Source: Dreissena polymorpha (lineage: Eukaryota > Mollusca > Bivalvia > Myida > Dreissenidae). From it: a stretch of 64,000 nucleotides of DNA. The notes beneath the pieces are model-generated. The model saw nothing but the letters and a program-made list of their open reading frames with translations, was not told the DNA's origin and searched no databases. Location of the stretch: contig NC_068359.1 of assembly GCF_020536995.1 (NCBI RefSeq), forward strand, positions 123,779,272 to 123,843,271, written 5' to 3'. This document shows positions 1 through 10,237 of this stretch, one piece after another; the first letter of the stretch is position 1, and each line of letters starts with the position of its first letter. Made by a program: the position numbers and the translations under genes.

Positions 1-57
1 AATGCTGGTAGTGAATGATTAATTGAAACCTCAAAGTTTTCTGTCTTTGTTTGATAC

Positions 58-123
58 CTTTTGCCTTTTTCGGAGAGTGAAGTTCTTCCATAGCAACAGC
101 AAAAGCTGGTTGAAAAACCCCAT
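58..123 (-). CDS. ABCA-subfamily ABC transporter, first coding exon (partial gene)
   Basis: Read on the minus strand, this 66-base exon starts at an ATG (bases 123-121) and encodes 22 residues beginning MGFFNQ and ending LLWKNFTLRKRQK. It is followed at once by a GT donor (bases 57-56). The opening of vertebrate ABCA1 and ABCA4 (…LLLWKN-T-R+RQ…) is nearly the same, and as I recall their first coding exon also stops after the RQK/RQT motif. Those proteins are full-size lipid or retinoid transporters with two transmembrane and two ATP-binding halves. Here only the cytosolic N-terminal tip before the first transmembrane helix is present; the rest must lie beyond base 1. The start context (aaccATGg) is good. 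The subfamily is fairly sure, the exact paralogue is not. Confidence 0.85.
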
Positions 124-210
124 GGTTACCAAGGGTAGTTCCTTGCTTGGGATCACTTCAGGCTGGCACTTCTATGACTGGCAAACTTCTTCTATATATA
201 CTTCCAGGAA
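124..210 (-). promoter_or_regulatory. Possible core promoter and 5' leader of the ABCA gene
   Basis: On the minus strand a TATA-like run (TATATATAG, bases 200-192) lies about 70 bases before the ATG. A start site some 25-30 bases downstream would leave a 5' leader of about 45 bases. No initiator or CpG island is evident. An upstream non-coding exon cannot be excluded. Confidence 0.35.
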
Positions 211-283
211 ATATCAATGGTTTATTCCAGTTGATTTTTGCCTATCTAATCCGATTCTGAAAGCAAAATTAATGTCATTTTAA

Positions 284-655
284 ATACAAATTTAAGGACC
301 AGCACTACAGAAACAGTTTATTATAAGATTTGCAGGTACATTTTGCAGTAGTTCAGTTAGAGATATGTATGCACTCTGTGCGCTACATACATGTAACAGG
401 TCTAGTCTGTACTGAAAAACATTCTAACTGAAAATTTCTTCAGTAAAAAATCTCATGTTTGTGTAACAAGAACAAAACTTAGAATTACTACTACTAGTAA
501 TCTTTTAGCATTCTTATCTGTGTATGTTAACAGTGTGTTATCTAGCATGAATTTTATTAAGGAATAATCATTATAATAAGATTCAATAGAACTGTGTCCT
601 ATTGAATCTATCTGATCGTATTTTGCCTGCCAATATCATTAGAGATATGAGCGTC
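284..655. other. Intergenic, nothing recognised
   Basis: AT-rich sequence without a convincing reading frame, tandem repeat or terminal inverted repeat. Confidence 0.5.
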
Positions 656-869
656 ACTTTGGGAAAACTGGTCTCAATACATGTGCCTAAAGTGTTGTCC
701 AAGTGCAAACAGGCTAATCAGGGATGACACTTTCTCCCAGAACTGGATTTTCACTAAGAAGAGACTTCCTTTCAATGAAAAATAACATACAATTAGAAAT
801 TGTTGTCCCTGATAAGAATGTGCTGACTGCACTGGCTCATCTGGGACACAATTCACTTACATGCATTTA

Positions 870-1378
870 AAGGGATCTTTTCACGCTTTGGTAAATTGAC
901 AAAATTGAAAAAAGTTGTTTCAGATTCGCAAATTTTCGTTTTGGTTATGATATTTGTGAGGAAACAGTAATACTGAACATTTACCATGCTCTAATATAGC
1001 CATTATATGCATCTTTTGACGATTTTAAAACCTAAAAATTATAAAGCGTTGCAACGCGAAACGATTGAATAATTTGGAGAGTTCTGTTTTTGTCGTTAAA
1101 TTTTGTGAAACTACGAAGATTTCTTATATAAGGTATAAAATACGTTAAATGTGTACTCGGCGGAATAGCTCAGTAGGCTAAAGCGTTTTTACTTCAGGAC
1201 TCTGGCAGGACTCCAGGGGTCACTGGTTCGAAACCTGCTCCGGGCAATGTTTTTTTCCTTTTTTTAATTTTATTCTTGATTTTTTACTGGAGCTTTTACA
1301 ATCCAATGTTTACATTTATCAATATAAAGCATTTAATGAATAAGTTATAAAATGCCAAAATCTGTGAAAAGGCCCCTT
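870..1378 (+). mobile_element. TIR element carrying a tRNA-like Pol III unit, copy 1
   Basis: The ends match as inverted repeats (AAGGGATCTTTTCAC at the left; the right end, inverted, AAGGGGCCTTTTCAC). TA dinucleotides flank both ends (868-869, 1379-1380), as expected for TA-targeting DNA transposons. It splits an older palindromic MITE cleanly. The interior holds a tRNA-like segment but no protein frame. A second copy, inverted and about 479 bp, lies at 37162-37640 and aligns over its whole length including the tRNA part. Confidence 0.75.
1161..1256 (+). ncRNA. tRNA-like (Leu/Ser class) unit inside the TIR element
   Basis: An A box (tagctcagtagg, 1166-1177) and a perfect B box (GGTTCGAAACC, 1225-1235) are correctly spaced, and a T run follows at about 1249-1256 as a Pol III terminator. 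The extended segment between anticodon region and T arm suggests a class II (Leu or Ser) origin, clearer in the second copy (A box TGGCCGAGTGG). Acceptor and T stems pair poorly, so this is a pseudo-tRNA rather than a working tRNA gene. Transcription by Pol III remains possible. Confidence 0.6.
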
Positions 1379-1410
1379 TAAGCCCTGTTTTACAAGAATG
1401 AGACTCATAT

Positions 1411-2011
1411 AATCTCTTAATGTGTTTCCTGAAATGTATGCATGTTTCAGAAAAAATATTTAGAAATTTAATACAAACAATTGTATAAGACTGAGATTAC
1501 AGTCACCTTAATCCAAAAAGTTGACATTTTCCTGACTGTTTTGAACTTATTTACCTACAGAACTTAACTAATGTAAGTCTTATTTATACATAATAAAATA
1601 TATCTACCCACAAAGGTCATTATGTCCTCTAAATAAGTCCTTCCTTCATTGCAATTACCATAGCTTTATATACGTCCTACTAGGATTCATTTTGTACCAA
1701 AACTGTTAATGTATATGTGAGTTGAATGTTCTCATTAACTGTTATGCAACTTTTTTTTTCTCAATAGTTTACATTTTTGTCACATGGCTGAATTGGCAGA
1801 ATGAGTCAATACAGTAACCAGTACATGATTTTGAAATCCATTCATAATAATATTGATTGTGATCTAATTTACAATGGTTTAACTTGTATAACTGGTTATG
1901 AGCTGTACTTAATGTTAAGTGTTCATGTAATTATTATTTTTATCGAGAACCAATTGGGAAAAATCTATACTTTTGTACCATTGAGAATGGCTCTCCCGAC
2001 CAAACCCCAAT
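1411..2011. other. Intergenic, nothing recognised
   Basis: AT-rich. The short frame at 1801-2019 has no recognisable similarity and no splice context. Confidence 0.5.
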
Positions 2012-2872
2012 TTGAATGAAGCAAGAGATGTGTCAGAAACACAATGCCCCTACTGCGCCGCATTGAAATAAAATTTCTATTTATCATTTGGCAGGTATAG
2101 AAATCATCTCCATTTAAAGGTTATTACTTCCCTTGAGTTTTGTCCAATCCAACCAGGGTGGGGGTGGGGGGGTGGGGTCTCACAGTCAATTATGACCATG
2201 TCAGACATCACTGATAACCAAGGCCTGTGGTTTAAAAGAGATCATAGCCAGGGTTGATCATGTATCTGTGGACATAAGTCCACAGGTATGTTATGAACAT
2301 CAAAGAAATTATAATAATATCATTTAATAAAAAAAAACTTTGAAAACTCAATCATGTAGATTCACCACTCAAAATGTGCAGCTCAATGAGATACACATGC
2401 ATGCCAAATATATTAAGTGGCTATGTTCAATATTGAATAATTTTCTCCCTTTTTAAAGCTTATTACTTCCCTTAAATCTGTATTTTTTACCGTAGACCGT
2501 AAAGGATGACCTTGACCACAATGTGTTTGTCAGAAACACAATGCTGCCTACTGCGCCGCTTTGATTTATTTAACAAAAATATATATGTGGGCAGGTCAGA
2601 TGACTATGTTTATTTAAAGCTTATTACTTCCCTTGACTTTGTTTTTTCGACCTTAGACCTTGAAGGATGATGTTCACCTTGAAATTTTACCACTCAAAAT
2701 GTGCAGCTCCATGTGATACACATGCATGCCAAATATCAAGGTGCTATCTTCAATATTTAAAAAGTTATGGCCAATGTTAACGTTTTTTTTCGGATGGACG
2801 GACAGACTGACATACTGACTGACGGACAGTTCAACTGCTATATGCCACCCTACCGGGGCATAAAAAAACCCA
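2012..2872 (+). repeat. Tandem-core element with terminal stem-loop (HINE/DINE-like)
   Basis: Starts with 'gcaagagatgtgtcagaaac' and ends with a (ggac)n-like stretch followed by a GCCACC…GGGGC stem-loop. Two to three diverged units of 320-490 bp repeat 'cagaaacacaatgc…tactgcgccg' and 'ttattacttcccttga'. The plan (AACAAGAG-type end, tandem core, microsatellite, stem-loop end) recurs across the window and resembles non-autonomous Helitron/Helentron-associated elements of bivalves. Relatives in reverse lie at 30298-30568 and 36285-36618. Confidence 0.6.
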
Positions 2873-3154
2873 GATGTTCATACATATTTGCAAGTTTTCT
2901 GACATCCAGTATTTTATTTGTAGATGCAGGTATATGTACAAGAATATAAGACGAGTAATGCTCATTCTTTATGTCTGCTGATTGTTATATCTTTAGCCTT
3001 TAAGCATCTACTTTAGCAAAGTCTTAATAAAACATGATTATCATAAAGGTAAGTTAAGCCTTTACCACTTAGATACAGTATTTGACTTATTAGTACATGC
3101 TTTCGCTAAGAAAGTTTTATTTAAGACCTTTGTCACTATATTCAAGTCTTAAAG

Positions 3155-3300
3155 GCTTCATTTTCAACAATTAGTTACTGGTAAGCAGTGAAAAGCATAA
3201 AACCTGAACAGCCTGATAGTTAATCACAGGTTGTTCTGGTTTTATACTGGTTGCATATTGCCATTTTCACTTTGCTTCTCAGTGGGAGGGGGTTAAGATG
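3155..3300. mobile_element. Second palindromic MITE family, copy
   Basis: The arms 'aaaagcataaaacctgaaca' and 'tgttctggttttatactggt' are near-complementary around a short centre, ending in 'cattttcactttgc…cagtggga'. Related pieces lie at 4655-4710, 9415-9600 and 30965-31215. Non-coding. Confidence 0.6.
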
Positions 3301-3307
3301 ATATAAA

Positions 3308-4290
3308 ACAAGGGCTGTTTATAAAACCCCCATATGGGCTGTCAGTTGTAGTGGCAGCCATTGTGTGAAAACGTTTTTTGTAACTGTGACCTTGACCTTT
3401 GACCTAGTGATCTGAAAGTCAAAAGTGGTCATCTGCCAGTCATGATCAATGTACCTATTAAGTTTCATGATCCTAGGCCTAATCATTCTTGAGTTATCAT
3501 CAGGAAACCATTTTACTGTTTCGAGTCACTGTGACCTTGACCTTTGACCTAGTGACCTGAAAATTAATAGGGGTCATCTGCCATTCATGATTAATGTACC
3601 TATGAAGTTTCATGATCCTAGGCCTAAGCATTCTTGAGTTATCATTCGGAAACCATTTTACTATTTTGAGTCACTGTGACCTTGACCTTTGCCCTAGTGA
3701 CCTGAAAATCAATAGGGGTCATCTGCCAGTCATGATCAATGTTCCTATGAAGTTTCATAATCCTAGGTGTAAGCATTCTTGAGTTATCATCCAGAAACCA
3801 TTTTACTGTTTTGAGTCACTGTGACCTTGACCTTTGACCTAGTGACCTGAAAATCAATAGGGGTCATCTGCCAGTCATGATCAATGTTCCTATGAAGTTT
3901 CATAATCCTAGGTGTAAGCATTCTTGAGTTATCATCGGGAAACCATTTTACTGTTTTGAGTCACTGTGACCTTGACCTTTGACCTAGTGACCTGAAAATC
4001 AATAGGGGTCATCTGCCAGTCATGATCAATGTACCTATGAAGTTTCATGATCCAAGGCCTAAACGTTCTTGAGTTATCATCCCGAAACCATTTTACTATT
4101 TTGAGTCACTGTGACCTTGACCTTTGACCTAGTGACCTGAAAATCAATAGGGGTCATCTGCCAGTCATGATCAATGTACCTATGAAGTTTCATGATCCTA
4201 GGCCTAAGCGTTCTTGAGTTATCATCCGGAAACCATCTGGTGGACAGATCGACCGACGGACGGACCGACAGACATGTGCAAAACAATATA
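3308..4290 (+). repeat. Tandem-core element: six exact 145-bp units with nuclear-receptor half-sites
   Basis: The motif 'tgtgaccttgacctttgacc' starts at 3385, 3530, 3675, 3820, 3965 and 4110, an exact 145-bp period. The left boundary is 'aacaagggctgttt'; the right has a (gacg)n stretch before 'aatataccctac'. Each unit carries four AGGTCA half-sites (minus strand) spaced 2, 1 and 0 bp, slightly altered in one unit. Inverted relatives fill 29212-30235. The frames seen in it come from the repeat. Confidence 0.85.
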
Positions 4291-4707
4291 CCCTACATAT
4301 TATCAACCTCACTGCTCCTAATACCCAGATCTCCACAATAAGGAGCATGTTGAAATTCGTGTCCTGTGGGTAAAAGATGGTCATCAGCATAAAACAAGCC
4401 ATTGGTTGCATGTATGAGCACACATGCCATTTTTTGTATGCATTTTAACTAAAAAATAGAAAGGCAAATAATATTAACACAAACAGATAGGCTCTTCAAA
4501 TTGCAGTTCGAAGTTTTCAATTTAGTTAATGTTTTTAAGCAAAAACGTGAAGGGGTATTATAACAATTTGCCACAATATTGATTCGTCCCTAAAAAAAAA
4601 TCTGCAAATGTTTTTAACTATTTGTCAGATTAGTAACAGTTTATAGATGAACTGATGAACCCTTTTCCACTCAGACCAGAAGTGACAATGGCAATATGCA
4701 ACCAGAA

Positions 4708-5035
4708 TAAACAAGAGCTGTCAACATAGGATGACTTATGCCCCCTTTAAACGCTTGATAGAACTTATGAGCTTTTTTCGAAACCTAAACGCAGATTGCG
4801 AAACCTAAACACGGACCCTATGTTCAAGGTCAAGGTCACAGGGGTCAAAATTTGTGTGCGTATGGAAAGGCCTTATCCATATACACAAGCATGCCAAATA
4901 TGAAATTGCTATCTGAAGTGAGATAGAAGTTATGAGCATTTTTCGAAACCTAAATGCAACTGAGGAGCTGCGCCATGAGCGCATGATACGCCCGTCGTTC
5001 GCCAATGAAGTAGTAAGGTAATAAATAACCCTTTG
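4708..5035 (+). repeat. Partial tandem-core element
   Basis: Begins 'aacaagagctgtcaacatag' and contains 'ttatgagc(a/t)tttttcgaaacctaa' twice (about 4765 and 4930) and 'ttcaaggtcaaggtcacagg'. The stem-loop end is missing, so it appears truncated. Similar text is present in reverse at 36360-36410. Confidence 0.55.
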
Positions 5036-5289
5036 AATCATTTTTTTACTTCAGTTTATTTGTATTTGAATACATGGTTTATTTTATAAGTACATGAGCA
5101 TGGAGCGCCGTCTCCTTGACATTCATACCATATCTTTTTTTGAGTATATGTATGCATTTCTTTAGAGGATATGGAGTTGAAGTAAACCTGTTATAGATAT
5201 TTTGACCAATAATAAAAGAGAAATGTAGATGGGTAAGTGGTAGTGTACAATCGGAATAGAAAAAAGCTCACCTTGTTCAATTTTTCAGG

Positions 5290-5985
5290 GATACTAAAAA
5301 AAAAAAAAAAAAAATCCATCGAAGGATATTTGAGCTACAGTAGGACATTCAATGAAATCACGAAATTTTGACGAACAAAGTCCCATAACTCTGGAACGAC
5401 AATTCAGAATTCCGTCAAAAACGAAAGGGGATCAGGGTTTATCAATATTAAGATTGTGTTAAAATTTGAAGAAAATCTGTCAAAGGATATTTGACGTAGC
5501 GTACGACATTAACAGACGGACGGACGGACGGCTACGGTAGGACATTCAATGAAATCACGAAATTTTGACGAACAAAGTCCCATAACTCTGGAACGACAAT
5601 TCAGAATTCCGTCAAAAACGAAAGGGGATCAGGGTTTATCAATATTAAGATTGTGTTGAAATTTGAAAAAAATCCATCGAAGGATATTTGAGCTACAGTA
5701 GGACATTCAATGAAATCACGAAATTTTGACGAACAAAGTCCCATAACTCTGGAACGACAATTCAGAATTCCGTCAAAAACGAAAGGGGATCAGGGTTTAT
5801 CAATATTAAGATTGTGTTAAAATTTGAAGAAAATCTGTCAAAGGATATTTGACGTAGCGTACGACATTAACAGACGGACGGACGGACAGACGGACGGACG
5901 GACAGACGGGCGTATAAAAAGGGACGGTCAGATGGATAGACGGACGGACAGTCTGATCACTATATGCCCTCCTTGGGGGCATAAA
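5290..5985 (+). repeat. Tandem-core element, three units of about 160-197 bp, stem-loop end
   Basis: Copies of 'aggacattcaatgaaatcac' start at 5342, 5539 and 5700 and are nearly identical over their length. (gacg)n blocks follow unit 1 (5511-5533) and unit 3 (5871-5950). The right end is a TATGCCC…GGGGGCATA stem-loop (5963-5983). The near identity suggests recent unit duplication. The 60-residue frame across the gacg block is repeat translation. Confidence 0.75.
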
Positions 5986-6157
5986 AACAGAGGAGCCAGT
6001 GAGTAACTGTGTTCAGTGCTCACACTGGTCTTCAGAAAATAATAGCCATAATTTTTTTCCTTAAAAAAATAATAGCCAAAACAGACGCGGACTTTTTCAG
6101 CAAATCGGTACTGAAGGCAAAAAGAAAAATACAATCTATCTCATTTTATCTATGTTT

Positions 6158-6185
6158 TATTAAATGTATATCTATTGAATTTAAG

Positions 6186-6218
<33 letters not shown>

Positions 6219-6266
6219 CTTTTTTTATTAAATGTATATCTATTGAATTTAAGTTATAATATATAT
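6158..6266. repeat. (AT)n microsatellite between short direct duplications
   Basis: An AT run of about 30 bases (about 6189-6217) is flanked by two copies of 'ttattaaatgtatatctatt', each followed by 'gaatttaagttataatata'. This suggests slippage with local duplication. Confidence 0.8.
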
Positions 6267-6303
6267 TGTCATTTTCTTATAAAATATTATCATGGCTTTA
6301 CAA

Positions 6304-8146
6304 TACGAACGTTGATTGTTATTGTTTACATTTCGATATTTCCGCGCATGCGCATTGACTGGAGGGCAAAAACACTGGTTACAGTAACGTAAAGCATGTA
6401 TAAAGGGCTTTTGCTTCGTCAATATTTTGATAACAAATGCGAAATAAAAATGAATATCTTTAAAAAAAAATAGTGCTAATATATTATATTTAGTACCAAT
6501 ATATGTATATTCACATATATATATCGATCCCTCTTCATAAAAACAATGTAGTTATAAGCATCAGAGTAAACGTGGTGGGAATACTAAATACTGACAATCC
6601 CACAAAACAAAACAATGAAATTGCCTTATTGTTTCTGATAGTAGACTTTAATAAATGATATTGCAAAAATAATAAAACACTTATTAATTTGATAATAATT
6701 ATTAGTGGTATGGATTGGTTTTTTTTCATCAGCTTGTAAGAGGTGCATTTAATCAATTATCAAACAAAGCCAAAAACGGAATACATAAAAAATTTAAATG
6801 TTATGGTTATATACTTTTCCAATCAATAAATTTTCGTTTCGTTAACATTGAATGCCAATGTTAATAAATTTTATCATACAAACGCGGAAAAAAACCTGCA
6901 TATTATGCAAATTGAATTGTCTTCGCATGTATATTGAAATCTCTTTACTAGTGACACGGAGCGTATATTGTCATCTAGAGTCCGTGCTAGTGATAATTAG
7001 TGATAATTTAAAGTCTAGCATTCTATTATAAACACATTATAAATTTCATTTCTTTAACGCAAGTATTTTTTACCATATTGTGATAGCTTCTTTTCATGAT
7101 GGTATTGTGTACACTGAAGTAACGTAAAATCTTTACACGTACTAGCGAAGTTTACATTTGCCGGATCCCTTAATTACGTAGCAGTAATACTGCACAATAT
7201 GTTAAAATTATATTAATTGAACACTGTATTATAATGATTCAATTAACTGGCTAATATAATGCACTAGTTCCTGTTAATCCATTTTTGACAGATTTCGTCA
7301 TTTTGTAATGTTGAAATATTTTATTGAAGCCACTTTTCTTTTTGCTTTAAAATTTGGCTTTACTGATTTCTCAAAATGCCAAGAGATGTCATGGAGGTAT
7401 CGTGAATTGTGTTTAATGAACAGACAATCGTCTGCAACATGTGGTTTATGGCATGGACCCAATGTGCCTTGGTTTATGACACCCTGTTGTCTTTGTCTGG
7501 ACGGTCTCCGATCATAACGAGATAATCGATTTGTGATGAACAAAGGTGCAATTTAACACCTATGCTGCAACACAGAGTGTCAAAACTGGTGTAACAATTA
7601 AATAAATCAATAACATTAATCGATAAAATTTATTTAATGTGTAACAAGGTTAGTTTTTTTAGACATATAGAGGTTACTACATGCATACAGGTATGTTCCT
7701 AAGATAAAATCTATCTATTTGTTGTTTGTCTTCATCCTCAATTGTTTTTGTTCATTAAATCTATTTTATTCTGAAAGAATTACAATTTCTGAGACTTGTT
7801 TTAACTTCAAATGGTCGCAAAGAAGTGCAAGTAGAGAAATTTTTTGGTAACCATATACCGTATGTGCTCTTAAATGGTTTTCCACTCCCGAGTTCGTTTG
7901 AAGTAAAAACAAATAATAACAATATTATTCAAAAATAAAGTTCCTTGCATGCTTATGTCTTTTCAGACATCATAATTAAAATTATATTTGATATTATGCA
8001 TGATTATCAACAAAAACGTTGATTTTGTCAAGGCAGTACTATGAGATAGATATTGAGATAGAGCTTCTGTATATGCGCTTTTTGCCCTCCAGTAGAAGCT
8101 CGGGTCATTTAGCAGGTGCGCGTGACGTCACTCGTCAACGTTCGTA
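6304..8146. mobile_element. Non-autonomous TIR DNA transposon, 1.84 kb, copy 1
   Basis: The ends are inverted repeats: TACGAACGTTGA at the left and its complement at the right, with a second matching block (ACTGGAGGGCAAAAA) about 50 bases inside. The outer TA may be the target duplication. A diverged full-length copy lies at 42740-44568. Short frames inside (for example 7308-7517) are not conserved between the copies, so no transposase is encoded. Superfamily unassigned; a TA target fits Tc1/mariner-like elements. Confidence 0.75.
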
Positions 8147-8254
8147 TAAAGAATACAATCAAGGTTTGTGTGTCACTTAACAAACCAGATATCAGCTACA
8201 GTTACATACACATGAAAATAAAGGGCAGAGCCCCCACCCCACCCACAGCCCTTA

Positions 8255-8530
8255 CTAATTATACTGTTTTATTATAGCTTTTCCAATTGCAATTTCTGGT
8301 GAATACAATTCGAAATATTATAAACCACACCTTCCGTATCACCACATGTGTATTCGTCATTCTAATTTTTTCTATTATGAAATTCGAAAATAAATCATAA
8401 TCGATGACAAAAATACAGTATCCGAAAACGGCAATCCGAAAAATTGTATCCGAAAAATTGTAATTAAATAAAAGGTGCATATCGTTCGACTGCTTTATCT
8501 CTTAATACGACGTTTGCCATCGGCCGCTAT
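8255..8530. repeat. Diverged interspersed repeat, inverted relative of 13960-14490
   Basis: The reverse complement aligns with 13960-14490 through shared blocks: 'caatttttcgga', 'ttttcggata', 'tcgattatgatttaatttc'-like text, 'ggtgtggtttat' and 'gaaattgcaattgg'. Both also share 'cggccgatggcaaacgt'-like text. Likely an old DNA element; no coding frame. Confidence 0.5.
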
Positions 8531-8699
8531 ATTCAGAGACGTCTCTGATATTGTAGGCAGAGGCCAATATCAAATGCAAATGATTTATTCCAACAAGAAC
8601 ACATTCGCAATGACGATCATGTTTACATCAAATAACGTCACAGCGCGTGATTTAAAATACACCACCTCAGTGTAATTCCAAACACGTGTTTCGTTAAAA

Positions 8700-9410
8700 T
8701 TAGCTGGCCATGGCATATGCCGGGTCCCTTTGAATTCGGATAAATTCGCAGCGTTTTGACTAAAATTGGGGGATTTGTGTTGTTGCTGTTTTGCTAAAAA
8801 TGCTTCAAATGGAGAAAAGAAGTGTTTTTCAGTATTGTTTTTAACCAGGTTACCTGGCTAAAAATTGAAATCATTATCAATTTATCACACATCAAGAAAA
8901 GTTAAAGCAGACGACAAACAGCGGTAATTACGAGGATAATTTGTTGATGGCGATTTAATAATTATTTCATCAAGCAATTTTCAACGGCGTGAAAAACAAA
9001 ACCAGCCGAAAATATTCGCGGCGATTTTCAATAATGACAAATTATAAATGGCGAAAAATTAATAGATCTAACAGTTACCGATAATTGGTAAAGCACAGGA
9101 AGATTAAAGACGTTTTTTTCCCGAAATATATCACTTCTGTCGGACACTGAGAAAAACGCTCTAGGCCACGATTTCGCAGAAGTTATTGACGCGTTTATGA
9201 CAATACACAGGGTCGAGTGTGTACACGGGTAATCTCGTTATCGATTTTTCCTGCTTAATGGCCCGATTTACAGGCGTTTCGCACTCGCCGGACAACTTTT
9301 AGAGGCAATTATTTTTTGATGAAGGCGGATAAAATAATCGCCATTTTTCTAGACAATTTTAAGAAATAATAGCCAGTTGATTAAAATAATCGCCATTGGC
9401 GACAATGTCT
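8700..9410. other. Unannotated, probable old element
   Basis: Recurrent short motifs ('aaataatcgcc', 'aataatagcc', 'tggcgaaaaat') hint at a degraded repeat; 6030-6085 shares 'aataatagcc'. No frame or clear ends. Confidence 0.35.
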
Positions 9411-9414
9411 GGCA

Positions 9415-9600
9415 GCACCGTGAGCACTGGGTTTTATTCTGTTTGCTGCTTATCAGTATCATAGGTTTGGAAATAAATGCCTTTAAACTTGAATATAGAA
9501 AGAAATGTCTTCAATTAGTTTGATTTTTCAAAGAACTACAAACGTGTCAAAGTGCGTATCTGAAAAGATACGTGGTTAAGACCTTAAGATGTTTGCAACA
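9415..9600. mobile_element. Fragment of the second palindromic MITE family
   Basis: Matches 31060-31215 in the order 'gtttgctgcttatcagtat', 'aatgcctttaaa', 'gaaagaaatgt', 'gactacaaa/gaactacaaa', 'cgtatc…ggttaag'. Confidence 0.5.
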
Positions 9601-9899
9601 ACAGTAGTAAGTTGGTGCTTATTGTATTAAGTGTGTTTGTACGCCGCCCCAAACATCACGGTATGTTACAAGGCCTTCCCAAAGAAATCTTGAATTTTTC
9701 ATTGACCATAACAGAGTTGCCTATAAACAGTGTTGTTCTTATTATCATCCCCATATGTATGCATATCGCATGTACATATTAAGCAAGTTATTATATCAAC
9801 TCACATTCAATTTCATTTTATCTTCATTTTGCTTAAAAATACTATACAATCAATAATAAACATCTTGCTCTTTTATATTTGCTTATGTTCACTCCACAG

Positions 9900-10114
9900 A
9901 GCTTGATGAGGAATTATACAAAATTTGAAGGAGTCATTTCGGAAAAATATTTACCCTTAAAGATTGGGAATGAGGCCATATTTTGGCCCCAAAATGGACA
10001 AAAGAAACAAACAACACTGGTAGGCAGAGTTCCATCACACAGTAATATTGATGATATCATATTGTCACAAATTGAACCGCTCAGTTTGACTTTGAATGAC
10101 GAGTACAAACAACT
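9900..10114 (+). CDS. Unidentified gene, penultimate exon
   Basis: A good acceptor (pyrimidine-rich '…gttcactccacag') precedes an open frame beginning SLMRNYTKFEGVISEKYLPL and ending NDEYKQ. A GT donor at 10115 splits the next codon after two bases. The next acceptor with a matching phase, at 11197, restores that codon as Leu and continues in an open, protein-like frame. If unspliced the frame stops one codon later, so a terminal exon ending at 10118 is the alternative. A possible 29-base upstream exon (9634-9662, donor gtatgt) fits the phase but is weak. I do not recognise the family. Mixed hydrophobic/polar composition suggests a globular C-terminal part. Confidence 0.55.
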
Positions 10115-10237
10115 GTAAAACTTCCATGCACAAGTAACATAAACTTCCATGCACAAGTAACCTAAAGGGAATGTTAATAAGCAGTGTTTTTTTGTTCAAA
10201 TTTGTCTCTGGTAGAGAGACCCAGTCACAACTGAAAC

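Larger units (their letters stand above)
655..1410. mobile_element. Palindromic MITE ('cacaggctaatcaggga' family), interrupted copy
   Basis: Diverged copy of a short palindromic element found at least five more times in the window. The left part covers about 655-867 and holds 'caggctaatcagggatgacac' and, inverted, 'gttgtccctgat…catctggga'. The last bases ('agccctgtttt…') continue at 1381 after a 509-bp insertion. The fuller copy at 39960-40205 shows the uninterrupted order. No coding capacity. Confidence 0.7.

Noticed and set aside
1161-1246. Functional nuclear tRNA gene
   Set aside because: Promoter boxes are good but acceptor and T stems do not pair well, and the second copy is damaged differently; it is a mobile pseudo-tRNA.
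3308-4423. Frames rich in 'DDNSRT…IMKLHRYIDHDWQMTPIDFQ'
   Set aside because: Translation of the 145-bp tandem unit; the same peptide appears on either strand wherever the repeat occurs.
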